NCBI GenBank assembly: GCA_034620365.1
Contig: JAQGEQ010000314.1
Coordinates: forward strand, 434,001 to 498,000
Origin: Pegea sp. RAD2-039
Lineage: Eukaryota > Chordata > Thaliacea > Salpida > Salpidae
DNA length: 64,000 nucleotides
Reading direction: 5' to 3'
The notes under the pieces were generated by a model. The model had not been told where the DNA came from, searched no databases, and saw only the letters and a program-made list of their open reading frames with translations. Position numbers and translations under genes: made by a program. This document shows positions 37,851 to 50,466 of this stretch, in pieces. Each line of letters starts with the position of its first letter. The stretch's first letter is position 1.

Positions 37851-40800
37851 AAATGATAAAGTTAAAAGACAAGGAACAACATTTGTGTAAGTTTCTTATT
37901 GATACTGGAAAACCTTCCAGTGAATACTTAAGATTTAAGCCATCAATAAACCAAATGATGAAAATACTTCGAGGCAAATTTATAAAATCAAAAATAATAA
38001 TAAATAAAGTTTATAAAATGCTGAACAAGGAATTGAAAAAAATCAGAATCCTAAGTGACTTATTATAGTTTATCAGCGGTTTAAGTCACATATATTTTCA
38101 CAAAGCAATTTAGTTATATTTAAGGACTCCTAACTACAAGAAAGACATAAAATTGATGTTATTTGATTATAGCTTATAGAAAGTTAATAAAAAAGCTTGT
38201 TTCTTAAGTAGAAGTTTTTCACGCTGTTAAAAAAATGGTTTAATGTTAAAGTTTTTAAAACGTAAAAAAATGCTTTTGTAATTAAGAGTGATTTTTTGTT
38301 GAATAATATAAATGAAGTTTGAATTTTCACTTAAAAACCGCTTTTAAAAATCATTTAAGAAATTTAGAAAATGCTTTAAATACTATAAGTGACAAAAACA
38401 TCAATTATCAGCAGATGCCAAAAAGTCTTGTTCATAAAAACTCTTTTTGCTAAACAAAAACGTTTTTAGTAACAAATCAATGCCAGCGATAAGATTTTAA
38501 GATAAAAACAACCAATAAAGTTGTAGAAAAAGCTCAAAAGTTCAATTCATGCAAAACAGTTTTACTTAATTACCAACAAAAGTATGAAAGCAAATTATCC
38601 AGAATTTCAGAATCTGACGTCTCTATTGAGTTTTGAATCAAACAACTGATCCCAAATTAAAAATCAGTTTAAATTGCATCCTTAAAACATTGATCCTTAT
38701 CTTCATCAGTACATCCGCCTTTTATTGATTATATTTCAAACAAACTTTACGTAAAGACTTTCAAATTTTATAGAATCAAAGCAAGTACAATGATAATATT
38801 AACAACGATAATAATAACTAGAATAATAATAAACATATACTGATATTCCATTTCTTATAATCTTGCTGTTGAAAGAAGCTATTGAAGACACAAGAGTTAT
38901 TGGAGTAGTGAAGACAACTCCTTAATAAACGTTATTTAGTTTGACGCTTTCATTGTGCTGATGACGTCATCAATTACCCTTTTTCACGTTCTCTTCTATT
39001 TATGAGTTTTAGTAACTTAGAGATAGTTTTTCACTTTTATTCATTTCATCTTCATTAGCGATGACGTCATCGTTTCTATGAAAATAATAATATTTTTTTT
39101 TGAGTTTTGGATTAATCTTCATCAGATATTATCAAAACTTAGTGGAGATTAATAAATTTTTTTTAGATTTTACAGTTTGAAAAAAGCTTTTTTAATTATG
39201 ATATTAGTAGCTTGCAATAACTTCAAACTATTTATCTAGAAACGAAATTAAATATATCTATTTTTAAAATATGACTCTCAATTCATTACAACTAATAGAA
39301 CCTGATTCAATAACTGTAACTAAACTTTAAGTTTCATAAAACTACTTTTTAACTTGGTTAGAATAATGCGTCAATAAATTATTGATTAGTTCTTTTATAA
39401 CATTAATTATTTAAGCTTTAAAAAAATCATTTATCAGTCATTCATACTGTTTTATATCTACTACACAAAAGAAAACTTCAAAATAATCTTTAATAGCTTT
39501 CAGCATTTAGTTTTTGTAAAACGCTGCGTAACAAATGAAATAAACCATTTTGATACTTTTAATTTTTTTATTCTAACCTTTATCAAATATTAAATTGATT
39601 CATAATATCCACAAATTAATTGACATTCAGTTTGATAATTTCTTTTCTATTAGTCCTTCCCTCAAGTTATATCAGCTCAGACGACACACATTACATCTTA
39701 ATAAGCCCATATCACCTGGTACATTGGTCAGAGCAAATTTTTTCTTATACCGAACAATTAGTACATGGAATCAGCTACCATCAGACATTGCCATGTCGAA
39801 GTCGCTCGCGTTGTTCAAGCAGAAGTTGAACCGTTATAATATTGCCAACATTGTCATTTCTAAACTGTGTTTTTTTCTCTTTTTTATATTATTAACATTT
39901 TATGTAATTGTTCACTGTTATATGCTTTGAGTGATATCGAAATACCATGTGTTACATTTTTTACTTTCTATATTTCTAACGTAATAGATGTTATTTGTGA
40001 GAATGTGTTAGCGAGAAGTGCTCTCTTCAGGCACCTTCCTTCGCATTTATTGTAATAAATAAATAAAATTAATCATGACTTTATACTCTCTAGTTTTGAC
40101 ATTTAGTTTACTAAACATACAGCTACAGATATAAAATAAACTTTTATAAGAAACAAAAAAATGCTAGCTTACAAAGATGTAGCACAATGATTGTTAAAAA
40201 ATAACAACACTGCTGAGGTATAAGTAAATATAAGTTATAAATCAAAGATAGAAATAAGTGAAAAAAAACTGCTAGCATTTTATATCACTTGTTAATAAAT
40301 TACTCAAACCACATTTTTAATACAATTTTATGAGTAGAACTTGTTTCTATACTTGGAATTTTATACTTTCTATGAAACTAAAAACTAAATGAATTTAAAC
40401 ATATAGATCCATATAGGTAAATATTTACTTGTTAATTCAGATTTTCTCCAACATTTTCTGAGTTGGTTTTTAAAACAACTTTAAATAGACGACAAATAAT
40501 TCATTTTTATAAAACACATTCGTTAAAAACACACTTTTTTTAAGTTTACTTGTTAAACTTTCATGTTTATTTTCAAGCAATTGTCAACCTTCACCCTTAG
40601 ATCATTTAATTTTCATGCAATTAGCTTTCAAGCAAATTACTGTTGATTTGTTGTTTAGAGAGCTTACAAAAGGCTATCGTTGATTTTGCTTTTTAGGATT
40701 ATATAATGAACTGCTTCGGAAGTGTCGACAAAACACTTAGAAATGACAAAAGAACTAGAAACAGTTTTTAGAGCTGTGTTTTCACCTGTGTTCATGGTAT

Positions 40801-41437
40801 TTCAGTTGAAGCAAATTATATAAAAAATTAGTGTTTTATAGAAATGTTTAAAATTTAAATCAGTCTTAATTTAAGAGAATAAAGTTGATATTAATAGTTA
40901 AAAAAAATTAAGATAAATTGAAGACTGTATTATTCAATCCGAATTTCAAAATTTAATCATATTTGACGAGATTAGAAAACTTTCGACAAAAATATTTACA
41001 GAAAATGTAAATTTTGGGGTTAATTTACAAAGTAGTTAAATTACAAATATATATTTTATGCTGTCAGCTTATGTATAAATAATAATGAAAGTATCTTTCC
41101 AGATACTACTATTACTATAGGACTGTTAGAGGTTTATTTTGTTCTAGATACTACTCTCATGAATTGGCTTGAAGTAGTGTGCGCTGAACTATCTATATTC
41201 TGAGGCGCTATTCGTTGACACTGTTCAGTGACATAAAATATTAGTTTATGACGTAACTATGGTTATAGTCACATAAAACTTCTTTCTACAATTTAGATAT
41301 AATTTTGATTATAAAGTTTCAATTAAAGCTAAGAGAAAATTAAAAAGTTTTCTTAAAAATGAAAAATAAAGTTGATTTATTCTGAAACAATAAAAGTTTC
41401 TATTTCATAAATCGCCTCGCGTCTTGCTACATCTAAA
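37851..41437. other. Spacer between the two SLC9C copies
   Basis: Mostly AT-rich DNA with one LINE fragment (39590-40070) and two TGACGTCA octamers (about 38961 and 39061). A 71-codon open frame (37853-38068, +) begins two bases after the SLC9C copy 1 stop; it is Lys/Ile-rich and has no recognisable homology, so I do not call it a gene. No other exon series was found. Confidence 0.55.
39590..40070 (+). mobile_element. 5'-truncated non-LTR retrotransposon (CR1/L2/Jockey type), 3' end
   Basis: Encodes the conserved C-terminus of the resident LINE ORF2 (39595-39930): FFSISPSLKLYQLRRHTLHL, then FFLYRTISTWNQLPSDIAMS and SLALFKQKLNRYNIANI. The 3' tail GAGAATGTGTTAGCGAG ends in an (ATAA)n microsatellite at about 40050-40070, typical of CR1/L2-like elements that lack a poly-A tail. 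It is more diverged than the copies at 49.4 and 51.0 kb. Confidence 0.85.
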
Positions 41438-44400
41438 ATGGATGAGTTTTGTGAAAAGCTTTTGATTACTAACGTGAGTTTTAACTCAAGTAAAGGTGAT
41501 CTAAGATTACTTCAATTTGGATTTAAAAATGAATTTGATGGAGTTCTTCTTCATTTTCTTTTCATCAGTCTCTTGATAGGAGGTTTGTGAGATCTTTTTA
41601 CTAGATAGTTTATCTTATATTGTTAAAAAAAGAATTTGTTTAAAGTGCTTGAGACTTATTTCTACATTAATCTTATTAAATGCTAGACTGAAATTTATTA
41701 AATAAATCTCCTTTCTTCAAATATTGTTGACAACTTTTAAGTTTTTTATTCTTGTTTCTGATATAGCTATCTCCAGAGCTATACTGAGAAAAATTGCGGT
41801 TATATTTGAAGATTCAGCGAGATTAGGACTTCTTAGATGTAATTATCTACTGGCTGTGTTACTTTTTGGAGTTATATTTTGTGTCATACACTTATATTAT
41901 CCGAGTGTAAGAAAAAAAAAACTTTTGAAAAATATATTTTTTTCTTATCTATAATTTTAAAATAAATATAAAAGCAATAAACTAAAACTGTACATCTTTA
42001 AACCCTAGGTTATTCCAGCCAATTTTATTCACTCCATCAACTCAACTCGACTCTATTCATTCATATCTTTATGCCAATGCTGATTTTAGAATCAGTCTTT
42101 TCTATAGACCAAGGAGTCTTTAGAAAGTGAGAAGTAGCTCTCTCATGTCTTTACAAGCATCAATTCTTTCTTTGACTACGCAGGAGCCTTTTAAGTGGGC
42201 TTTTACTGTCAACTAGTGAAATTTTGTTGGGTTTTGTGACAATTGGGTCTATCTTCCTTCTATCGGTTCGAGGTGTAGTTAAAGGGTTTGGAGTTGGTGA
42301 AATTTACGTCTGTTTCGCTTTTGGAGCGATTCTTAGCGTCACTGATCTAGAAGTTGTCGCTTTAACACTGAAAAAATCAGGTGAGTTGATGACGTCATAA
42401 TGAAAGTTGTGATGAATGACGCCATTCAGCTTTTTATTGTTTTCTTTAAAAATCAAATTGAAAATTATTAAATAAAACTTAGAATTAATTCATGATGCTT
42501 TATACTTCAAAATTTTTAATTAAAAAAAACTTGTTGTCAAAGTTCTAGCTAGTTATATGATTTTCAAAATAAGTTATCAGATATATATTCAAAAATAGAT
42601 AAATTTGCTTTATCTAAAACTGAACAGCAAATTTCTTAACGTTTTTCGCATAGTTTAATATTTGATTCAAAATATAATAGATTTGAAAGATATGATAAAA
42701 GATTACTACACCGTATATGTAAATTTGAAATGAAGAAAATAGTTTATTCTTATCCTGTAGTTGCTGGTGAACACAGTTATTAATCATTTTATTAACAATT
42801 ATCATATAAAGGAAATCAAAAATATATTGGAGAGATTACAGAAGGGCAAGAGTTATTAAACAAGGGGTTTTCAATTTGTATCTTTACTTTATTCTACAAC
42901 TTATTCGTATCAGAGCTAAGTAGTACGGAATTTACAGGTTTGAAATTATTAGGTAATTAACAAATAAAATAATTAAGAAATCTTCTGCAGCTAGTAACGT
43001 GGCTATCTTGTTGTTGATGGAGCTTTTTGTTGCACCTTTCATAGGCTACATACTCGGAAAAATTACTAGTTTTACATTAGGGATAATTTATTCAGACAAT
43101 TTAATGCAAATTATCTTTATCATTAGTTTTTTGTACACAACTTACTATGTTTGCTATATTGTGAGTACCACATGATTATTAAGATTACTTTAATAACTTT
43201 ATAACTTAGATTGGATCTAGTGGTGTAGTTGGAATAGCTATTTATGGATTAAATCTTGACCACACTGCTATTGTAGCCCCTGTACAAAAGCTAGTTGTCA
43301 AGTAAGTTAAATTTTTAGTGTTCTATCAACTAAACCTTTCCGCAGTTTTTCAGCTTTGCTTACTCAAACTGCTAGTATGGTAATATATGCAATTGCTGGG
43401 TTTCTATTTGTCAACAATATTACAGTTATTCAAGTCACTGATGTATTTCTAATCATCTTCATCTACTTAACAATACTAGCAGTCAGGTTCTTATCTATTT
43501 CTTATCGTAGTTAGTTCTTCATTTTCTTATTTTAGGGGATTCACCATCCTTGTACTTCTTCCATTCTTCAGAAAGTTAAAGATTGATTTTTCTTGGAGGC
43601 ATTTGGTGACTATCACCTGGGGAGGAGTACGGAAATCTGTGTCTCTTCTTCTTGTCATCTTCTTCTACTTACGAACTCAGTCAGAAGCTTTTTTTTTAAC
43701 TATTTATAAATTAAACTTTTTTATTTTTTTATTCATTGGTTTTAGAGTCAAATAATTTAGTAGAAAGAATTTATAATTTTTTTCATCAAATTTTATTCAG
43801 TGAATTGAGATTTGGATACAATTTAAAGTATGAAGAATCAGCAGAAAAACCAACTGAAAAACGTAAGCAGACTTATTCAAGATTCAACAGAAATAATTTG
43901 ATAAACTTTATATATTTACTTTAAGAATGTTTTTTTAATAATTTAATAAATAATATAAAAGTTCAAATTGATTTAAATTTATCAACAGATTATATTGCTT
44001 CTGATGAATTTGCTCAGACCTTACAGAAGGTATGAAATAAAACTTGTAATTATTTCTTTATTCTAATCTAGTAGTAACTAATTTGTTTTATAAAATTCCT
44101 GAGCAAAATTACTAACTGATCGACTTATTTCAAATAAATATTAAAATATCCAATTGCTTTTAGATTCTCATTTATGTAATTGGAGTTGTGATTCTAACAA
44201 ATTTGATTAATGAAACAACTACTGAGATTATGATGAGGAAAATTGGTAAGAAAACTTCTCAAAAACCAGTTCGAAAATTACTTTGAAATATATACTTGAA
44301 CAGGAATGTCTCAAGTAACTGATACACAAATGAACACAATGTCCAAGGCACTCATCCAATTAAGGGCCAATGTCCAATCAGTAATTTCAAACATGCAAAA

Positions 44401-47400
44401 CGATGCATTTTTCGCTGACGCTCGTTGGTCAGTTGTTGTCACGACAACAAAAATACAAAATCCTTATAACAGTTTTCAAAGATCGGTAAGATACTTGTTT
44501 GCGAGCTACAGCTGTTTAGAAGTTTAATTTTGGTTTTCAGGGATCTACTGTAGAACCAAATATAATTAAAGCTACAACAACTTTCCGGAATATAGCATCG
44601 ACAATTACAAACAGAGTTTCTTCTTTTGGTAGTATTGGTCATCAAAAAAGTCTGATACTTTTTAGAAAACAGTTTGAAGAAGCCCGAATCAGAGTAATAA
44701 AAGCTTTGAAAGTAATTATTCATCTAAAAGTAATTTTCTTGCCGTCGATTTTTTAATATTATTTATTTTAAAGGCTTCTTACGATCGGCAGCATAGGGAT
44801 GGATTGCTAACTGTACCAGAGGCCAGAGCACTGGTCAGTATTACGGATTATGCTGCTGGAGTTAAGGGACTGTAAGTGGACAAAACATACTTTTATAGAA
44901 TTAATTTATAAAGTTTAGTCATCTAAACATCTTAACTACAACAAATATCAAAATTAAAATCGTTAAAATTAATTTAAAAAAGCCCTGATTATGTAAGTCA
45001 TAAAAGACCCTAGAAAGTCCCAAGGGAAAAAAGGGCTTGGTTCTGCTTATAGATGGTCCAGAAACATGGGTCTTCTTTAGAGGCGACAGCGACACAAAGC
45101 ATCAAAAGAATCTGCAAATATTTTGGATGTTATAACTCAATTTTTGTTGTTAAGATCACAACACAAAAGCAGAAATTCATGAAAATAAAACTTGTTTTGA
45201 ATTTTTCAGGTATTTATCAGTAAACGATATCAACAAATTCTTTCAAATAAAAGGTGTCCTTATTCTTATGATCAAAAAACTAAATGATTTGATGTATGGC
45301 AAGAAAACCTCTAACCTTGTCCCTCCAAAGTAAATTCAATTTCACTTTTAAAGCTTTACTGCAAACTAATTTACATAAAATCTGATGTTTGTTGCTTTTG
45401 GTTTGATTAAATTGTTGTTTTTCAAGTGGAAGGTTTAGAAGACAGTTATTTAAATGGGTTAACTCAGACAGATTTGAGATCATTATGCAAATGATTATTG
45501 TATCAAATACTGTTCCAATAATTCTGGATTTAACTGCTAAAGATACTTGGAATGCTGCAACGACTTGGTATCTTGTACTCAACGTACGTTTAATAATTTT
45601 CAATTCTTATAAGTTTCATTTTAATTTTCATCCAAAATATTTTAAATAAAAACAAAATCTAACCATTGATAGTCAAAATTTAAAAAGCTCGTAATAAGAA
45701 ATTAACAAATAAAGGTTTTGTGGTTTCATCTTCTTTTATTTTTTCAGATTTTAAACATTATTTACATCTGTATTTACATGATTGAGTTCCTTTTAAAAGT
45801 GAGTTTTTCATAAATTCATTGAATAAACTGATTTGATCAATTTGAATGCTTGAAAATTTTAAATAAATTCACGAGTGATTTGTAGGTTATTGGTTTAGGA
45901 ACTATACAGTATATTAAGATTCGTTGGAACCAATTTGATGTCCTTATATTGATCTTAGCTTTGAGTGAAATTATTGCGGACACAGTGATGAAAGAAACAA
46001 GTGGAACTGGGTAGAAATTATTGATCAGCTGGTAGCTGATGACTTTATTATGTTAATTGTAGATCAGAAGTTTTAAAATTTGGTAAAAGTACCAAAGTGA
46101 TTCGAACTTTAAGAGCAACTCGACTTTTACGACTTTCAAAAACTGGATTTCCCAGGATTTCAAATATTTTAAACAGATATTTGAAAAAAAGGTTTTTAGG
46201 AAATTGTAAAGTTTTCATCTTTTACTTTTGTATCATAAAATAGAGTGAACTTTGGATTTAATATTGGAAAAGGTTTCTTGTTTGGTGAAAATGAAATTGT
46301 GAAGTTAATAAAATCGATATCAACTAATGAAGGTGTTCAGAGCAAGATGGTTCGGTTATCGGAAAGGAATCGAGAGGAAGTAACTGACAAATTAAGTTAG
46401 TTGTTCGATCCAAAATGGATTTCTAACTTTTTTGAAAATGATTTTTTTTCTGATTTACTTTTAATTAAAATTTCTTTCAAAAACTTAATTTTTTATTTTG
46501 AATTAAAAATAAATTTTTGGAAATATTTTTCATTCAACTAATTTTTTGTCATTAAATTTGAAATGATACTTTTACAGATCAACTACAAATTGATTACAAT
46601 CATGTCTGTGTTCGAGTCCGTACTAAAAATGCTATTCGTCTAATCCTAAACCACCTCTGGCAAAAAGTCAACAAACTCGTATCCGGTTAGCTCTTCAGTA
46701 AATTCAGACTCTTTCTGATATGATCTTTGATCTTCAGAGGGAAAACTCAGTGAGTATGAAAGTAGTTTGCTCCACAGAGCAATTAAAAAGCAGATGAAAC
46801 AAGAATCTTCCTTGTCTCTACATCTTCATCCCAGATCTGATGATCTTATGATCCAACACATCTCATGGATAAAAGGTCAATCATTACTTTTTCATCACTT
46901 ATGACGTCACACAGCTGTTGTAGGTAACCGACAGATGACGTCATTCTTCTCGACTCGCACCCTAACGCGTAACTATGACTTCAACGAACGAATACTGCAA
47001 GATGGAGATGCTTGTGATGGAATCTTTATCATTACAAGCGGAATGGTTCAAGTAAATTATCTTACTCATCACTACTTGACTTCAATCAATGTTTTTGTAG
47101 CTGATTGGTGATCTAGATGGTCACGTGGGTCACTTACGTCATCATCCAATTCTCATTAGCAGCGAAGATATGTAAGTAAAGTAATTTGAGAGGTTAAAAC
47201 TATCAACTGTTCTCTGTTTAGTCACACATCTACCTCAGCTATTAACTACTTGGGTCCTGGTACTGTTTTGGAAGAGCTGAGATTCCTGATCAAGTCTACG
47301 AGGAGCTTGACAGCACTTTGTAAAACTGCAGTAAAGGTTTAGAACACTTTGATTTAAATACTGAATCCTGAATCTGTGATGTGATTCAGACGGTTTTTTT

Positions 47401-48493
47401 GCCTGAAGAAGCATTATTGGAATGCTTTGAAAAGTTTCCTAATACTGAGAAGAATATGTGGAAGTCTTTAGCTGTAAGGATCGCTCTTCCCTTGTACCTC
47501 ATAAGTCCTAAATATGAAGTGAGATTCGTCTGTTTCAAAATTGTTTAAAAATTAAATTATTTTCAAACTGACAGAATATGAAAGTTGAAGCATTAGCTCT
47601 TCGTATAATTGATGGTAAGTTTGATCTTCATCATTACTCCAATCTCTATTTGATCTTCTTCTAGGTTATGTTATTGAATTAACATCTGAAAGACCCACAT
47701 TAAATATTGATCAAACTGTTAGTGAGATTGTAATCATTCATGGAAAAGTTGAATCAAAACAAAATGAAAGTATTCTAACTGGTCCACTTATAGTACCGCA
47801 AGAACTGTCTGAGGTAAGCTTCATGAAATCATCTTGTTGCCACTAGATGGAGCTAATCACGATTTTGTTTAGGTCACTTTGCATTCAGGAAAATTTGCAA
47901 TTATCTTGATTATTCTTCATCGCCTAAATGTCGGTCAAATGATTGATCGAGAAGCTATGAGTAAGTTTGTTTGGATTAAAAAACGTTTTTTTTTATAAAT
48001 AAATGAATATAATAGTAATCAGTGAACGATTTTAAAATGTTGTTAGCAAAAATACAAACTGAAAACTCGAAATTTCGGTCCAATTAGGTTATTAAGTAAT
48101 GAAAACAACCAAAGGTCTAATAATATCATAAAAGGAACCCAATTTTCTCATTTACTTTCGACAGCTTTTTTCGCTAGTAGATTTCTCAACGTATCTCCAG
48201 ATGCTGATCCTTAGTGTTGTCCTGGTACTTAGCAACAAGAAAATGATTTCCCAAAAATGTCCACCTTACCTCTTATCGTCTCTTTACCAGTTTTCTCTTA
48301 TGGTTGGCCCACAAGGGATTGACTTCCGGGACTGTAGATGGCTTTTTTATTAAATGTCCAGATGAAGCTATTTTCATGGTCGTTTAAATGGTCAGTGTAA
48401 AATTGTTCGCTAAAAATAGAATTTGTTTTAGATACAGAATCAGACAGTGAATCAAATGGAAGTGAAAATGAATCAAATCTTAGTTTAAAGTAA
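41438..48493 (+). CDS. SLC9C-like: SLC9C-type (sperm NHE-like) exchanger, tandem copy 2
   Basis: About 30 exons, roughly 1240 aa: 41438-41582, 41767-41904, 42009-42126, 42184-42380, 42812-42937, 42991-43160, 43210-43301, 43346-43486, 43536-~43679, ~43746-43862, 43989-44029, 44164-44245, 44304-44485, 44541-44711, 44774-44871, 45210-45329, 45427-45583, 45748-45798, 45886-46010, 46063-46191, 46244-46395, 46578-46685, 46738-46875, 46924-47051, 47101-47171, 47222-47336, 47390-47518, 47575-47614, 47665-47813, 47873-47960, 48432-48493. Exchanger domain: SVTDLEVVA keeps the TM4-type Asp, WGGVRKSVSL keeps the Arg, but EGQELLNKGFSI has Asn-Lys where Asn-Asp is usual. S4 is strong: KVIRTLRATRLLRLSK, a basic residue every third position. 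The CNBD cassette is degenerate (EELRFLIKSTRSLTALC) but keeps an Arg. It ends in an acidic Ser/Glu/Asn tail. The join between 43679 and 43746 does not close with a strong splice pair (a weak acceptor at 43767 would fit). Many exon lengths equal those of copy 1, showing tandem duplication. Confidence 0.88.
47840..47853 (+). promoter_or_regulatory. CTCF-like motif in an SLC9C copy 2 intron
   Basis: CCACTAGATGGAGC in the short intron between 47813 and 47873 resembles the CTCF core. Single match, by eye only. Confidence 0.25.
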
Positions 48494-48820
48494 TCAAAGA
48501 TTAAACAAGATATCAAGTTGTGAAAATACAAATCTTCCATCAAGTCTTTACGATCAAACTTAATAAAATTTCACAACATTATCGCTTAGTTTAATTTATT
48601 GAGCTGTCTGTGCTAAAGGTGTTTGAAATAATATATTTTTCTTTATGTAATTATGTTTGCCTACAAACCAAATTATCAAACAGTTTTAAATGGATTTTTA
48701 ATGAATTAAAAACTTGAGTTTTCAATAATAAATTATGAATAAAGCTATTGCTAACTTAAATCTTTTGTATTCTTGTGTACTTATTAAATTTCTAATTTGT
48801 TAATTCTAATCTGTTCCTAA
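48494..48820. other. SLC9C copy 2 3' flank
   Basis: AT-rich sequence directly after the stop codon, presumably 3' UTR. No further gene seen. A candidate polyadenylation signal AATAAA occurs near 48840, just inside the repeat that follows. Confidence 0.45.
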
Positions 48821-49400
48821 CATTTATAATCAAAATGTAAATAAAAAATGTATGGAATGCGAAATGACATTGTTTAATTTTGTGGAAAATTTATATAGCA
48901 GTGAACTTCAGAATAATAATAAAACAAAAGTTTTAAATAAACTGATTTGTGTTTAAGAGCTCTTTTTTAGTTTGTTTGTGTTTTGGGTAATCTGAAATCT
49001 ATTATTACAAAAGAAACAAAGCTTTAGCTGGATGAAGAATTGTATTAGATATAAAAATACAGAAGCAAAATTTATTAATAATGAGAATTTTAAATTTTCA
49101 CTTTCCAATAATAATAAAAAGTTTTGTGAGTTGAATATTTTTATGACACATTTTATCATGATAAGATAGGAAGTAGCGGAAGTTTAATCACCGCTGGATA
49201 GCTTCAAGTAAGAAAATCGAATTTTTTTAATCTTTGAAAATCTTTGTTTTGTTTTAATGAATATTAAAACAATTATTTAACAAAAATTAACTATATAATA
49301 ATCACTAACTACTTAATTTACCAGCTAAAGTTTCTTTTTATCTAAATTAAATATTAACAGGTCTTATTTTTAAACGTTTATTCATAATAACTTCTCTTTT
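48821..49400. repeat. Dispersed repeat, partner of 58528-59110
   Basis: The first 250 bp are nearly identical (roughly 95% by eye) to 58528-58775, starting CATTTATAATCAAAATGTAA; the remainder is alignable but more diverged (shared GGAAGTAGCGGAAGTTTAAT). Both copies lie just 3' of a gene (SLC9C copy 2 and the GPCR) and just 5' of a LINE-containing block. It has no coding content. It may be an independent repeat or the upstream part of a larger duplicated block. Confidence 0.8.
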
Positions 49401-50466
49401 TGATTTTCATTGAAGACCTCATCAGAAGACTGATAACAGTAGACAATGTCAGTGTGTTTGTGTATGCAGATGACATCAAGCTATTATCTGGTTCTCACTC
49501 AAAACTCCAAACTGCACTAAATATTGTAGAAAACTGGTCTGCGAATTGGCAACTTAAAATCCAGCCAACAAAGTCTGAAGTTATAACATTCTCCCGTAAG
49601 CCAGCTGCCAACTTCAGCAACCAATACTACATCAATGGATCTATTCTTGAACGAGTATCCTCAGTCATAGACCTCGGCATTACTCTGACATTTGACTTCA
49701 AATGGCACAGTTATGTTTCCAGAATTTTTGGAAAATCTATCAAGCTTGTCCACCTCATCATAAAGACTTTTAATTCTAAAGATCCATGATTTTACGTCAA
49801 CCTTTTCAAACTGTACATACGCCCTATTCTTGAATACAATGTCAGTGTATGGATGCCATATCAAGTTGGTGATATCAGAAAAATCGAATCTGTTCAGGCA
49901 ACATTTACGAGATTGGTTTGCAGGAAACTTAATATCAAATACGAGAGTTATCAGCATCGTCTCAGCTTCTTCAATCTAGATACTTTGGAAATCCGAAGAA
50001 TTAAATACGACCTTATTCTGATTTTTAAAATTATTCACAACCTAATTGATCTTCAGTTTGATGACTTTTTCTCCATTAGTCCCTCCCTCAAGTTATATCA
50101 ACTTAGAAGACATAAATTACATCTTAATAAACCCACTCCACCAGCTACGTTAACCAGATTAAGTTTTTTCTCATACCGCACAATCAGTACATGGAACAAT
50201 CTGCCATCAGAGATTGTCATGTCAAAATCACTTACGCTGTTCAAGAAAAAGCTGAATTGTTATAATATCGCCAACATTGCCATTTCTAAACTGTGAATTT
50301 TTCTCTTTTACAATACTATGATTCTGTGCAATTCTTCATTGTCATATGCTTTTTCGTTTACACGTCAAATAGATCTAATTTGTGAGAATGTGTGTTAGCG
50401 AGAGGTGCTCTCTTTAGGCACCCTCCTTCACATTTATTGTAATAAATAAAGAAATAAATAAATAAT
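49400..50466 (+). mobile_element. 5'-truncated non-LTR retrotransposon with RT YADD box, copy 1 of tandem pair
   Basis: Encodes the C-terminal half of a LINE reverse transcriptase: VSVFVYADDIKLL (catalytic YADD), then VIDLGITLTFDFKWHSYVSR, LYIRPILEYNVSVWMPYQVG and the conserved C-terminal domain ending NIAISKL at 50296. A TGA at 49787-49789 interrupts the frame where the second copy has TGG (Trp). The 3' tail has GAGAATGTGTGTTAGCGAG and an (AAATA)n end near 50466. The 5' end is truncated inside the RT palm. It belongs to the CR1/L2/Jockey group by the VSVWMP..I.KIE.VQATF and STWNNLP motifs; the exact clade is not resolved. Confidence 0.9.

Noticed and set aside
37853..38068. 71-codon Lys-rich frame right after the SLC9C copy 1 stop
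   Set aside because: Out of frame with the gene, no homology, composition explained by AT-rich sequence.
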